Below are positions 12,090-24,777 of a stretch of 64,000 bases of DNA, in pieces; positions within the stretch are counted from its first letter, which is position 1; the number at the start of each line of letters is the position of its first letter. The notes under the pieces were generated by a model. The model saw only the letters and a program-made list of their open reading frames with translations, made no database searches and had not been told where the DNA came from. Origin of the DNA: Brassica napus (lineage: Eukaryota > Streptophyta > Magnoliopsida > Brassicales > Brassicaceae); NCBI RefSeq assembly GCF_020379485.1, contig NC_063451.1, forward strand, positions 25,650,630 to 25,714,629, read 5' to 3'. The position numbers were made by a program, and so were the translations under genes.

Positions 12090-12475
12090 AAAAAAACAAA
12101 AACATACAATTTGTCAACACAATTCCTTTTGGTATATTTGTGTTGTGTTGGCATGTTCTTTTACATGTAAGATAAATAGATTCATTCAAACTTACATGAT
12201 TCAGAAAGAGATTACATTTCATAAAAACACCATTTATTAAGTTTATTACGCAGTGGTTAATGGTCATCTCTGCTAGCCAACAAAAATGTTCAACAAAATA
12301 AAGAATAAACTTAATGACAGGAAAAAAAAAAAACAATTGATTGAAGAGTCTCGAACGTTAATTAGAACCTTGTCACCTCGTAGATAGACAAGAGCAATGC
12401 ATAGAGAGCGTTTTCTTTCTCTTTGCCCACACGACCATGTCATTTGAACTTTGATAATCTCTCGGGTAAACATCT
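12090..12475. other. Convergent 3' intergenic region
   Basis: Holds the 3' UTRs of the plus-strand membrane-protein gene and the minus-strand KH gene. No open frame supported on either strand. Confidence 0.5.
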
Positions 12476-14351
12476 TTATTGTCCAGTCTTGGCACGCTTG
12501 CTGTTGAAAGGGGACATGCTTGGACTCAGACAAGGGCTCAAGCTAAGGCTCGGACTCTCTTCCCTCAGAGTACCATTCAGAACCGCTAACTCCTTCAGCT
12601 GTTCCCTCTTGTAGTGGTCCATTGATTCGTCCTGTAGAGAGACAAACAAAAGTTTGGATTAAAAAACAAGATAGAGATGTTTGGATTTTTTTTTGAAAAG
12701 AATGTACCATTGGCATTAGGAGCGACTCCAGGAAATGAACTGCATGTTCCAATCGAGAGTGTACTATGTCCTCCGGAAGCTCGGCTTCGATCAGTATATG
12801 TAGTGGCTCGCAGAGATGCTCGTACCCTGGCTTGCCTTTGAGCTTCTCCTCCTGCAGGGGAAGTATAAAGACAAAATGGATGAGCCTTGACATTGGATGA
12901 AAGATTAGGTAGGAGAAGAGACATACAAACAAAGAAGCTTTAAAATTTTAAATGTCTTCAAATGTGAAAATGAGTGAAAGTTAATATAATGCATGAGAAA
13001 ATGAATCCTAACTTCAATAAGATCTTGCCATAGTGAAAGAAGGCTGCGTGAAAAACTTATTCAAGAATATTCAATACATGGCTATAGAGCATCTTGGCAA
13101 ATTAACATATGAGAAAAAAGTCAAGTTATTGAATTGTAGGAAGTCACAACCTCTTGCAATTTAAACAGTGATGAAATTAGGTAATTTAGAGAGAATCAAT
13201 AAACAAGGAAGCATACCTTGACAGTATCCTTCACAGATCCTCGCCCTCTAATAAACACCCTACAATGTGTTGCTTGCTCAACTCTCTTCAGAGAGTTCCC
13301 ACGTGGCCCGAGAATCCTCCCAACAAAGTTATACTGCCAAGGTTCAACGCTTTTAGTTCAAGGTCATCCCACTGATAATTACCATATTTGCATATAAATT
13401 AATTAACTTACGGTTGGAAATTTGTCAACAGGCACATCAAGCCTAATAATTCTTTTGACAATGGGTGGAGGATGGAGTCCTGGCATCCCAACCCATCCCA
13501 CTGGAGGAGGAGCACGAAATGGAGAACCTCTCTGCAGATGAAAATTTTCCTGAAGAAAGCAACCAATCAATATAACAACAAAAACCAATTTTGAGTTTAC
13601 AATTCTTAGCAGTACCATTATTACTCAATAAAAGTATGATATATGATGCCTTACCTCTCCTGGCATCATTGACCATCCGTCTAAATCAATCTTCCCATTA
13701 GTCGGCTGGCCAAGCGACCTAAATGGACTGCCATTCTCATATCTATCAACATCAGACAAACTGGAAACCCTCCTTATCTCTGCAAGAACATGACCAATGA
13801 AAGCGATAAACATTACAAAAGAAAGTTCAACACTTGAACATCAGGGCATCTTGATTAAGAAAACAACCCACCTTGATTAAGTAGTCTGCAGCAATGTGGC
13901 ATAACTTGCAAGAAAGGAGCCAGCTTTTGTCTCTCTTGCAGTAACTCAGCCACGTACCTGAATAATTTTTACAGAAATGTCAACGTAAGTTCCAATGAAT
14001 GCTGCAGTGCTGTGTACAAGCTACTGAGTGGGCAACTCATTGTGAATCACAGCATACATTTAACCTAAAGGAATCATTTTTAACACTCATCCAATCAAAA
14101 GAACAAAACCCACCAACTCTACTAACTCAACAAGTCCGCAACAACCAATTAAATCTAATGTGATCCACACAGATTCACACATTAACGAGGAAGCTTCTAA
14201 AGGAGAGGAGAAAGCATAACCTCTCACGACCAGAGGGAGGACAAGGAGATCGATTGGGAGAAGCACGGAATCCAGAGAGAGGAAACTGGAAGAAACTCCC
14301 CGGCGGGATCCTCTCCTCCATCGCCGCGAAACCAGCGCCCGATTCCATCAT
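12476..14351 (-). CDS. STAR/QKI-like KH-domain RNA-binding protein
   Basis: Seven coding exons on the minus strand: 14221-14351, 13872-13957, 13655-13779, 13412-13549, 13217-13333, 12708-12851 and 12476-12631, 897 nt, 298 residues. The start is the ATG of MMESGAGF; earlier in-frame starts would be non-ATG. After an N-terminal Qua1-like dimerisation stretch ([20 protein letters not shown]) comes the single maxi-KH domain ([20 protein letters not shown], with the GPRG loop) and a Qua2-like region ([11 protein letters not shown]). The Ser/Pro-rich tail ends in [12 protein letters not shown] residues, a possible nuclear signal. Such proteins bind bipartite RNA motifs and act in splicing or mRNA control. 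It is the likely ortholog of At1g09660, related to rice SPIN1. Confidence 0.92.
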
Positions 14352-14640
14352 ATCTACCACTCTGTGTAATCATCACAAAGCTCAGATTGTTCAGAACTGT
14401 ACAAAGTATATACATATAACAGAGAGAAATGTAAGAGATTGTGAGAGTAGTGGCTTGCCGGGGATAGTGAGGAGAAGATGCGTCGGAGGATCTGGCCCCG
14501 ATCTCAAGGTGCCGAGAACACTCTTCTTCTTCTTCGTCAGAAGAAGGTGTGGACTGTGTAGAGTGGCCAAAGCAAGCAAGAAGCAGGGAGTCAAAAGCCC
14601 TACGCACTGTGACAGAGAGAGATAGAGAGTCTCGCCGCTT
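14352..14640 (-). promoter_or_regulatory. KH gene 5' UTR, possible GC-AG leader intron
   Basis: A TTACACAG acceptor ends at about 14362. The only good donor upstream is a GC type (GGCAAGCC, about 14460). Unspliced, the leader holds an ATG at about 14417 whose frame overlaps the main ORF out of frame. Upstream, at 14690-14770, are several TGGGCY/GGCCC motifs. Confidence 0.45.
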
Positions 14641-15494
14641 TCTTTTTTTAATATATTTTTCTCATTTTCTTGTTTTATTCTCTTATTTTTTCTATGGGCT
14701 TTGTATAATGTCAAGGCCCTTGCGTGTTTTCACATATATGGGCCTTAGCGATTTATCTATGGGCCTGTGTCTATTACATTGGAAAAGTGAATGATCTACT
14801 ACATGAATCTTAAGAATACATCTCAGACCAAACATAATAATCCTAGCATAGTGATCATGTTGCTCACCATATGCAATTTTATGGTTCAATGTGTTAATAC
14901 CTAAGTGAGATGAACCGTGGAACAATGTGAGATAAGTTTTGGACATCAAGCGTATTTGCGAAGAGATGCTTACATCTGATTGTAAAGGTGCCCACTATTA
15001 CTCAAATATAAGGCATCTCTAACCCTACTCCATTTTTTACTTTAAAATGGAGTGAAATAGAGTATGAAATAAGAAATATTTCAATCCAATTCCATCTTAC
15101 TCCATAACGAGTTAAATTTACTCCATAAAATAAAGTATTTTTTGTTTGTTCATTTCATTATGGAATTAGGTCAGAGTAATTTTATTATATTTTTACTTTT
15201 ACTTTAGAGATGTTCTAACGGTTCAATTAGTTAACACATGTGAAATGAACCGTGGCACAATGTAACAGAAGGCGTTGGCATCAACCGTAATGTAAGAAGA
15301 TGATACCTCAAATTATAAAGTAAGGTGTGCACTTTGACTGATGGAAACAATTAAATAGTGTTTCATTATGTCTGGATTGAACCTTGAAAGAAATGTAATT
15401 GTAGCCAAAACGCATGAAGAACACTCAAATTCGCAAAAGAAACTGCCAAAAAAGTCTGAGCAAAACACTGGGGGAAGAAAGTAGAAGTAGAAGA
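14641..15494. repeat. Intergenic region with a direct duplication around a MITE
   Basis: Two related blocks of about 115 bp, 14882-14995 and 15219-15335, share GGTTCAAT, GAACCGTGG(A/C)ACAATGT and (T/G)TTGG(A/C)CATCAA in the same order. A short MITE-like element (15012-15215) sits between them. The rest holds the RPL21 3' UTR and the distal KH promoter. Confidence 0.55.
15012..15215. mobile_element. Harbinger/Tourist-like MITE
   Basis: 204 bp flanked by TAA on both sides (15009-15011, 15216-15218). Imperfect terminal inverted repeat: GGCATCTCTAA at the left against GAACATCTCTAA read inward from the right. The interior is AT-rich with ACTCCAT-type motifs and no coding potential. The 3-bp TAA duplication points to the PIF/Harbinger class. 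Confidence 0.6.
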
Positions 15495-16357
<863 letters not shown>

Positions 16358-16424
16358 CTAAAAACCTAAAATCGCCGAAGAAGCAAAATGAATTGAGTCA
16401 GTGAGAATTTATATGTTCCTGAAA

Positions 16425-16487
16425 TTAGGGTTTTTCTGTAAATGGGCCTGATGGGCTTATATGCATATATGCCCATTTGAGCCCAAG
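16425..16487 (-). promoter_or_regulatory. RPL21 promoter: telo-box plus site II motifs
   Basis: About 100 bp upstream of the RPL21 ATG a telo-box (AAACCCTAA on the minus strand, 16425-16433) is followed by site II elements: TGGGCC (16443-16448), TGGGCT (16452-16457) and inverted GCCCA copies near 16471-16485. The telo-box/site II pairing is typical of plant ribosomal-protein and proliferation-linked promoters. Confidence 0.7.
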
Positions 16488-16794
16488 AAGGTTTCTTAAT
16501 AATTAAATTTAAACCCCTGTATTCTTTGATTGATTACGGTTTAGCTCCTAACTAACATAAAATTCAATTTACACCCAGACGATGAGTTCTGAAGCATCTC
16601 TCGAGATGGCGTTGCCCTGAGATCGGAATCTTAAAGGCTTGTAGAGTGAGAGTAGTGTGGTTGTAGTGATGACAAGACCTTTCAGTTCATAACCAAGGCA
16701 ACCTCATGTGTCTTAATACTTGAACAGACCAATTATAAGTTAATAAAAAATGGCTACATAAACAAGTACAATCACACACTCACAAAAGTCATAC

Positions 16795-18241
16795 TTATGC
16801 TTGGCTTGCTTCTGTCTCCACACTCGTAAACGCAGCCTCCTTAAACCCATTCAAGCACGAAGAAGGCTCCATGTTCAGCACTTTCTCGACATTTTCTGGC
16901 TGCTGATCGTTTTGACAATGCTCTGTAGGTTCAGGAGGGATGATGGTGCCAGCTGCTTTGCGTTTTCCTTTCTTAGCTTTCCTCTTGAATTGAGCCCTCC
17001 TTGCTTTTGGAGTCTTGAAGGTTTCTTTCACCGGACTCGCTACCTCCACCGTCTTCTTTTCGCAAGGAAGCACAGTGAGCTGAGTGCTGTGGTTGTTCGC
17101 AAGGTCGATTTTGGATTCTGTCTGGATCGCTATAAGAGCTGTTCTTCCAGCGCTTATCTCAGCTTCTCTTTTGGTTTTTGTTGCGGCTCCTGTGTACTTT
17201 ATGCCTCCGATCTCTACAGTACATGTGAACTGTGGAGCTCTCCCGAGAGTCTCGCTCTTTTGGCATTGATAGAGTGGAATCGCGTAGTTCATCTTTTGAG
17301 CGTACTCTTGAAGAAGGTTCTTGCATAGACCCATCTCGTGCTGCATTAAGAAGCCCATTTCAAAAGTTAGCCAAATGCACATAACATACAGAAACTAACT
17401 GCAAGGTCTGTTGCTGAGCTGGCAAAGCTACAACTCACAACCAAACCACTGACACTTGATTTGAATCAACAATATAAGAAAGAGGAGGTGCGTACAACAG
17501 GTAGTGAAACACATTGGCCTAGCTCGGTGGACTTAGACAGTTCTTGGAGAGCAACCTCAGCAGCTGATTGCTCTGCAGCCTTACGGTTGAAGAATCCAGG
17601 TAAAGAATCATATCTGACACCATCGACTATTACTGTGGACTGAAACAAAGATTTGTGGGAAGGGCCTTCTTTGACAGTCTCGTATATAGGCGTTGGGAGC
17701 TTGTACTTCTGAGCATATTCCTGCAACCGGCTTTTGAATACATAGCAATTTGAAACACCTGAGAGTAGGAAAAAAGCGCAAGACCAATATTTAAGTAGCA
17801 GTTATTCAAAACCAGGAGAGCAAATGAAGTGTTATGGAAAGAGTAATAATAAGTTACAAATAAAACTCAATTGCAAAGGTAAAGGCAAGCAGAAAGGTGA
17901 AGACTTTTCACCAACAAAACTATAATGATTTAAAAGCAATGCAGGGAGTATTCAATTTGCAAATGTAAAAGAATATCATAAAGGTGAAGACTTTCTCAAA
18001 CGAGAACCATAACCATTGCAGAGACAATTATTACATTATATAAGTTGCAACCTAGCTTCCATAACATCATCTCAAAAAGGGTAAAGTTCAAACTAATTTT
18101 AACTAATCAAAACGGCAAATTAATTTTCCGGAAGAAAGTAATCGAACAGGAACTGAAAAAAGCATGAAAATTGACAAAACCCAGAAGGTAAGCCCGTAGA
18201 AGAAGAGAATTATCACCAGAGGGAACTTCATTCGCGGTCAT
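16795..18241 (-). CDS. HYL1: HYL1/DRB1 double-stranded RNA-binding protein
   Basis: Three exons: 18217-18241, 17496-17758 and 16795-17340, 834 nt, 277 residues. HYL1 partners DCL1 and SERRATE in the nucleus for accurate pri-miRNA cleavage. Two dsRBDs are visible. dsRBD1 is about residues 16-84 (VFKSRLQEYAQKYKLP to KAAEQSAAEVALQEL). dsRBD2 is about 100-168 (LCKNLLQEYAQKMNYAIPLY to AEISAGRTALIAIQ). A basic nuclear signal follows (KARRAQFKRKAKKGKRK, about 203-219). Arabidopsis HYL1 ends with six near-identical 28-residue repeats. Here the protein stops after a single unit (NMEPSSCLNGFKEAAF, SVETEASQA), making it about 140 residues shorter. The region after dsRBD2 has been reported as dispensable for miRNA processing, so it is probably functional. 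Confidence 0.95.
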
Positions 18242-18378
18242 CTTGTTGAGAAGAATGTTTTAATTCGGCACCGAGGAGAAGAGAGGAGCGAGAAAGATGC
18301 TCACTAGTCGGCAACTCCAGTGATGCTGGGAGAAAAGCCGAGCGAGATATTGATTATTTAAGCGCTTTGTCACAATGT

Positions 18379-18427
18379 TGGGCCATTTAATTGGGCCTTT
18401 ATTGAGTTGTATCACTGTACTTGGGCT
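18379..18427 (-). promoter_or_regulatory. HYL1 promoter site II motifs
   Basis: Three TGGGCY copies, at 18379-18384, 18392-18397 and 18422-18427, lie 140-190 bp upstream of the HYL1 start codon. The 18428-18820 stretch behind them is AT-rich, shows no gene and contains the ASP1 3' UTR. Confidence 0.55.
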
Positions 18428-18820
18428 TTATGTGCTTAAGATAATCCTTTTCATGTTTCCATAATTAGTGATTAGTGTAATTAGATTGACTGACATAAGC
18501 GAAGATTGATGAGGGTTGTTTTTATACAGAAATGAAAACAGAAAGCAAATGACACTCAGCTGTCAGTAGGCAGAGACGTTCTACCGCTACAGACCATTAG
18601 TTACAAACGTCTACCTTTATATTATGGGTGTTGAAACCGATCCTAGCAAAAATAGAGAACGTGATTTTGTTTTGATCATACTGATGAAATATATTTTTTC
18701 GTTCTTTTAAAGAAAAGAGTCATACATCGCTATAAACATTTCCTACAACGTGTTGGTTGATAATTGATATTAATCCTTCTAGCTACTCAAAGACCGAAGA
18801 CAAAGTTGTACATGTCATAA

Positions 18821-21800
18821 TTAATTTATCTCCATCTCCTCGAGTTCTCCTGTGGAAGACAGCCTTGGCCGTTTTGCAGCTCGCTTCTCTTCTTCTTCTT
18901 CTTCTTCTTCCATTGGCTCCTTCTCTTTTTTATCGTAACCATCCCCAACACCTTCGCTCGTCTTCTCCTCAATTCCAAGATCTTTACTGATCTTGTCCTC
19001 CTCAATCCCAAGATCTTCACTCATCTTGTCCACAATCCCAGGAACTTCACTCGTCTTGTCCTCAATTGCAGGATCTTCATTATTCTTGTCCTCAATTCCA
19101 AGAGCTTCACTCGTCTTGTCTCCAATCCCAGGAGCTTCATTCGTCTTGTCCTTAATTACAAGATCTTCACCCGTCTTGTCCTCAATTCCAAGATCACAAC
19201 TCGTCTTGTCTCCCATTTTAAGATCTTCACTCGTCTTCTCCTCAATTCCAACATCATTCTCCAATTGCTTCTCCTCCTCTCTGCCATCTTGACTCGATGC
19301 AACCACAGGCTCGGCTGGAGTAGATGGGAGTTCTTCATTCTCAGTGTTGTGGTCAGTGATAGGACCCAGGGTTGCAGAAAATAAAGAGACCGTCTCTCTT
19401 GATGGACTCTCACCGGTTTCTCCTTCATTAATATTTTCCATTGGGATGTCTTCTATGATACCAATATCTTCTGAATCATTAGATAAGGAATCAGCCTCAC
19501 CTTCCTTCTGCACTGGCATCATACTTAGGTTCAATGAAGAGAATGAGGCAGATGCTCTCGGAGATGCAGTTCCAGTGATGCGTTGAAAGTTGCCGCCCTC
19601 TCCAGAGTTCAGACACATAAACTGTTCACCACTTTCCATCTCTTCTTGCTGCCCAAAACAGAGGCAAATAAGAAAATTAAAATTTGCATGTCGAAAATCA
19701 GGAGTATTGATCATTAGCTTACATTATTATTTAGTACCTCTGTTGCCAATGAGTTGTTACTAAGATGATAAAACGAAGATGGTTCCTGGAATGTTTGTTG
19801 TAGTTGTCCAAGTAACGATCCTGTGTTGTTGTCTCCTGCATCGAATAAATCCCTTAGAACCATACCGGAATCATTAACAGCTTGCATGTTCCTCATGGCA
19901 GATCTTTCAAGCAGAGTCATTTCAATTCCTTGTTCGTCTTGCGGCTGCGTCATATTCCCGTTACAGTCTATCAAGGGGGTGCATCTCCCAGAGAGAACCT
20001 CGATGCCCGTATTGTTATTGACGGGCACTGGACTTTCGCAGGACTGGTCCTGTTCATTAATCACTTCCCGTGAACGGTTTTCAAGGAGTTCAAAAATTAA
20101 CTTCTCGATCAGAGTACGCTTCAGTGAGGCTTCCGCAGGAGGGAACCAGTTTAGATAAAGCTGGAAAAAACAGAGAAAAAGCATGATCAGCAAACAAAAA
20201 GAGACTGAAAAATGCAAATCCAACTGTCCTTAGTTCAGCTCAATTTAGAGACTATATGTTCCGACTCTTTCGATCCGATACATGAGAGGTAACAATTAGA
20301 GTATAGACTTACAAAGTTGGAAGCATTGTATATCTTGAAAGGACTGAAATTCTGGGGAGCTTCAGCAAGAAATAGCTCCAAATAGTGCAGTAGAAAGAGG
20401 CCACAGTCGAATGAGTTCTCCTGCTGTGGCAACTGAAGTAGAAAAAGCAAGTCAGAAGATCACATAAACTAAATCATTAACTAACAGTGAAAAAAGTTAT
20501 ATTATATCACAGGAAAAAAATGGGTTTCAAAAGAGATAAAGAACGTATAAAAGCCTAGAGGCAAAAAATTTAAAGACTAGAGGCCACACCTCAAGTGAGA
20601 CAAACCGCAAATTCATGAATTTGGAAGAAATATCATCCGGTGTGTCCTTATGCCTTTCCTTCCACTCCTCGCACAAATAACTAAAGTCGGCAAAATGCTG
20701 TTGTTAGCAACTTGCACTACCAGCTTAAATCTTGAACATGGATTAATTCAAAAGGACCAGAGCATGTATACAACATATTCTCAAACGGATAAGGTAAAGA
20801 CAGTATCAAGAAAATATATTAGTATCTCGTTGGGCAAGGGAGAAACGTAAATAAACGACATATATCAAATGCTGCCAAACGCAGAAGAGACGGAGATTAG
20901 AAGACAATTGAAACATGGCTGTAAGGGAGCTAACATACCTTTGGACTAGATTCTTAAGCCCTGCATGGCTCCCTTTTATAGAATCCATATGTAATATGCA
21001 TGGTACTTTTGGGGAGTCATCTAAGTCTAGATCTGCAGAATCCAACATAATATAATATGCTGAATGATAATGAAATAGTAATAAATAAAGTAACATGTGA
21101 CATTACCTGTACAATTAGCCACTTCACCAGGATGACATATGATTATCAAACTCCAGTGAAGACTGTCATTACCATTTAGCAGTGTCAGATTTGGAACTCA
21201 ATACACATCAAACATAAATAAAAGTGCCATAAAAATGTTCGTACCTGAAATTCACCGGTACAAAAATGTAGTCCTTCCCAAACATGTCCACCTTCCTTGT
21301 CCATTTCCGGACACGTAAAAAAGCAGCCTTTCCATCGGCTATACTCGATGGATCTTTGTCGAGATCAGCAAGTTTACGGAAGAAAAAGCTGTTAAAGAAA
21401 TGGAATCTCTGTCTCTCCTCCGCTTGAATCTGATTCTTCAAATAACTGTGAATAATAGAATAATACACTAAGCTGTCAATAATTAAGGTTAGCATCACAA
21501 GAAGAATTCAGTAAGACTACAATAGTAAAATTGTGTATTATATTGAGACCATCAACTAAGTAAGAGATTCAACTGTGTGATGAAAGTAATTTAACACGAA
21601 CCCCAATAGACACTACAACGCATGCCAGAGCCTATACTATCTGTCAACATTCCATCAGAGAGAAGAACTTACTTAATATAGAAGTCAATGATTGTGTCAT
21701 TCACAAATGTCTCTGGCTGCAAGAGCTCAACATCTCTTTTGCAAACGGAAACAGCATCTGGATCTCCCTTTGGATATACAACATCCTCAAATGGTTCATC

Positions 21801-24777
21801 AAAGCTGAAAAGACAACATAAAACTCGCAGTTCAATATGAAATGCCACCTACCAGTGGTTTAAATTCTTCCAGTTAACTACTTCAGAGAGCCATAGAATA
21901 TAAGTATCGACGTACTTTGGAAATTTTTACCCCAAAAGCAAAACAGAAGACAGCGTCTTGTTACAAAAGAATAAAATACAGCTCCTATAGATCACTCTTA
22001 CCGTGGAAAATAACGCTTCCGTTGATGCAAGTTGTCCCCTGATACTTCCACGTCCTCACTACAATAAAGAAACAGTTATGGATGACTTGGAAGTTGGAAC
22101 AATAAGTCACCAAAGTACTCAGAATGTAACTAAAACCAAAAATGAGTCCAGTGCCCTTCTCCTAATATTTGGTCCAGTTTGCTAGTGACTTAAGGTTTTC
22201 TCCCCTCATACGGTTCTAACCAAATGACTCGTACTCGTAGTTATGCAGCAAATAAATTTTCTTGTCATCACAGCATGCAATCAAAATTTTGAAATGAAAG
22301 TGGCAAAAAGAAGCTTACTCGAGGTCAGCACTCCATACAGCCGGGTATTTCACATGCAGCGAGTTAATTTGTTGTTGCTTCTCAGGCCAATTGTGATCTT
22401 TAACTGCAAACTTTAACTCCTCAATGTCTGGAAACCACACGAAGCAGTATAAAAGTTAGAAGAGGGATCCTTTAGTGTTGGAAAGAGCTGAGGATTTAAA
22501 AGCCACTGTTCGATTTTTGCTGAAATAAAAATTAATAAAAATTTCTTTTATGAATCTTGGTCCTGCAACTAATTATTGTATATACGATTTTAACAAGATA
22601 TCTAGTTGCAGGCAAACATTCTGTGATAAACCCAAATAGCTTATATACAGTAACCGAGTAAGTGAGCATACCTGTGGTGTGTTGCCCATCTTCATGGCAT
22701 TTTTCATCCTTTAATAAAACTCGAATTCTAAGAATAATCACTCCAACCTATGAAAGCGACCAGCAAAAATTGTAAAACTGACAGAGGTTCATATGTGCAA
22801 AATAGAAAGTGCGCCCATCACGTATCTTTCAAACTGGAAGCAGACCATAAATGAAAAACTCACATTTTGGTACCAATTGTATTGAATACCAACTATGTCT
22901 TCAACTCCAAATTCACAACAGAATGGCCCTTCTTCACTATTATCAGGGTAGCTCTTTATTTTGATTCCATTGCATGAAAAGATTACCAGAGACGCAGCAC
23001 AAGGCATATCCTTAAGCACAACATACTCTGGAATCATGATAACAGCCGTGTTTCTGTCGATCTGCCAAGTGGAAAGCGTTACTTGACAATTGTAACTCTT
23101 ACTTTGAACATTCAGGCACAATTAAAAGAAACCTTACTGTAGTGTAATCTAAAAATATATCCAGATGTATAAACTATCAAACCGTCCCATCAGAAATGTT
23201 GCTAAGAGGAATACCCATATTCCAAGTCTTAAAATTATAAGCGTTGACATGAAATTTTTAAGCTCACAAACAACAGAGTGCGAAATAATTAAAATAATTA
23301 GGCTAAAGAAAGCAGGTTGCATTATTTTCAATGTATATACTACAATCTAAATTATATTGGAATTTTTTTCTCTCCTATTAGGGACCTCTTTCCGTTAGGC
23401 GGTTCATCGGGTTGAAAGTGAAAGTCGTCAAAAAGTGGCGGGGGAAGAGAAGCCATCTCCGAGACCATTCCAGAGAATGAACAAACAAAGAAGCCCGACT
23501 CATGCATATAAAGGCTAAAAAATTCTGGCGGAAGATTTAAAGCCATTGGTTAAAAAACAAGAAAACTCATTACCTTTTCCATGCCATCGAAGCAGTGTTC
23601 AGCCATCCAATCTTTTAGCGCATATAACATTGAAATCAATATCTAGTTACACATAGGAGGACATCAAAGCATACATATAAGGAAATATAACAAAAAGCCT
23701 TTAAGATGTACCTTCATCACCTTCTGAATCAGAAGCTTCACTCAACGCGGATTGATCACTCAAGCTTTCATCAATAGCTGACATCATATCATTTCGATCC
23801 TCCTGCACATGTAAAGAGGTTACAAACACAAGCTAAAATTTTTGAAGGCTTTCTCGTATACAAAAAATAAAGCAATACAAGATAGATTTACATACACTGG
23901 ATGAGGAATCCGAAAATGGTGAGTTAAGCTGGGGTTGACTATAAGACGAAGTTTCGGCGTAGAAACTCTTTGCGCTTGGCTGACAAGAAAAACTTTCCAG
24001 TCCATGATCTTCATCTGTTTCTTTCATGAGGTCTTCAGTAACCAAACCAAACATCAATCCCTGATTATCGTGTTCTACATCTGCTTCTTTTTCACGGTCT
24101 TCAGTATTCAAACCAAACATCAATCTATGATTATCGTCCTCTACATCTGCTTCTTTTCCACGGTCTTCGGTATTCAAACCAAACACCAATCCATGATCTA
24201 CATCTTTTTCGGTCAAATGGTCTCTGGTTGAATCATCAGGTTCTGTTGCTAAAGCAGGAGCATCTTCACAATGACGATCGACTACATCAGTAGCAGCCTC
24301 TGCACAGCTCGCGCCTTCAACTTCTTTAAGAGCAGATTCCTCCTGGCAAGCTGACAGCAATTAACAATGTTCATAAGCCTTTATATGATGCAAACGTGTA
24401 AAAATTCTGGAGAAACAGTGCAAATCATTATATAACTAACCAAAAAAATTCTAATCAGAGCAGCATTTAGCATCACTAACTCATACATGCTCAAGAAACG
24501 AAGCAATGTTCACTCAATTGTACGATAGAGGTGCGAAATTTTAAAATAGATTTTGAAAAATTCTCAGCTAAGCTTCCGCTAGAACTATCACCGTGTGGAG
24601 ATAAAGGAGGAAGAAGAAGAATAAGAGCAGAGACTCACAGCTTTGGATGCGTCGGCATTGCAGAGCCGGAGAAATGGACGAGCTAGGGTTTGCGAATTTT
24701 TCCAATAGCTTTCCAGAAGCGGACTCGGCGAGCTCGTCCTCTTCGTTGAAATCGAAGACATCAATGTTTTTCTTCAT
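18821..24777 (-). CDS. ASP1/SPF1-type SUMO protease (Ulp1, C48)
   Basis: Sixteen exons on the minus strand: 24639-24777, 23896-24350, 23712-23802, 23574-23611, 22864-23061, 22672-22747, 22319-22427, 22002-22058, 21673-21804, 21245-21445, 21107-21162, 20939-21032, 20590-20680, 20313-20432, 19738-20160 and 18821-19648. They total 3108 nt, 1035 residues. Start is MKKNIDVFDFNEEDELAES. The catalytic C48 domain spans the middle: TFVNDTIIDFYIK and RFHFFNSFFFRKL, the catalytic His in SLHWSLIIICHPGE, Asp in ILHMDSIKGSH and Cys in QQENSFDCGLFLLHYLE. It removes SUMO from nuclear targets and in Arabidopsis (At1g09730) affects flowering and reproduction. Unusual features are a threefold ~21-residue repeat near residues 105-170 and ~11-residue repeats in the acidic tail. 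The tail ends in a basic KRAAKRPR nuclear-type signal before LSSTGELEEMEIN. Confidence 0.92.
18955..19235 (-). repeat. Coding tandem repeat in ASP1 tail (~33 bp units)
   Basis: About eight or nine degenerate units coding for variants of GIEDKTSEDL, for example LGIEDKTGEDLV, APGIGDKTSEA and PGIVDKMSEDL. All remain in frame. This is a coding minisatellite likely to vary in copy number between accessions. Confidence 0.85.
24010..24205 (-). repeat. Threefold ~63 bp coding repeat in ASP1 exon 2
   Basis: Three consecutive units code for GLVFGLNTEDRGKEADVE, RLMFGLNTEDREKEADVE and GLMFGLVTEDLMKETDED. Unit size is a multiple of three, so the frame is kept. Confidence 0.85.

Noticed and set aside
14224..14607. 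Open minus-strand frame upstream of and nearly in frame with the KH protein, looking like an N-terminal extension (SLLLACFGH, DEEEEEC)
   Set aside because: It has no ATG in the coding-like part (it begins with GTG), the Glu run comes from a GAA microsatellite, and the KH family starts at MMESG.
19344..19586. Plus-strand frames inside ASP1 (also 18993-19292, 19823-20158, 23935-24231)
   Set aside because: Antisense shadows of ASP1 exons; the sense frame carries the recognisable protein.
23352..23546. ATG-started 64-residue minus-strand frame (MALNLPPEFF, LPPPLFDDFHF) in ASP1 intron 4
   Set aside because: Exons on both sides join in frame without it (GMEK|IDRN). It lacks splice sites that would include it in frame, and I recognise no domain.
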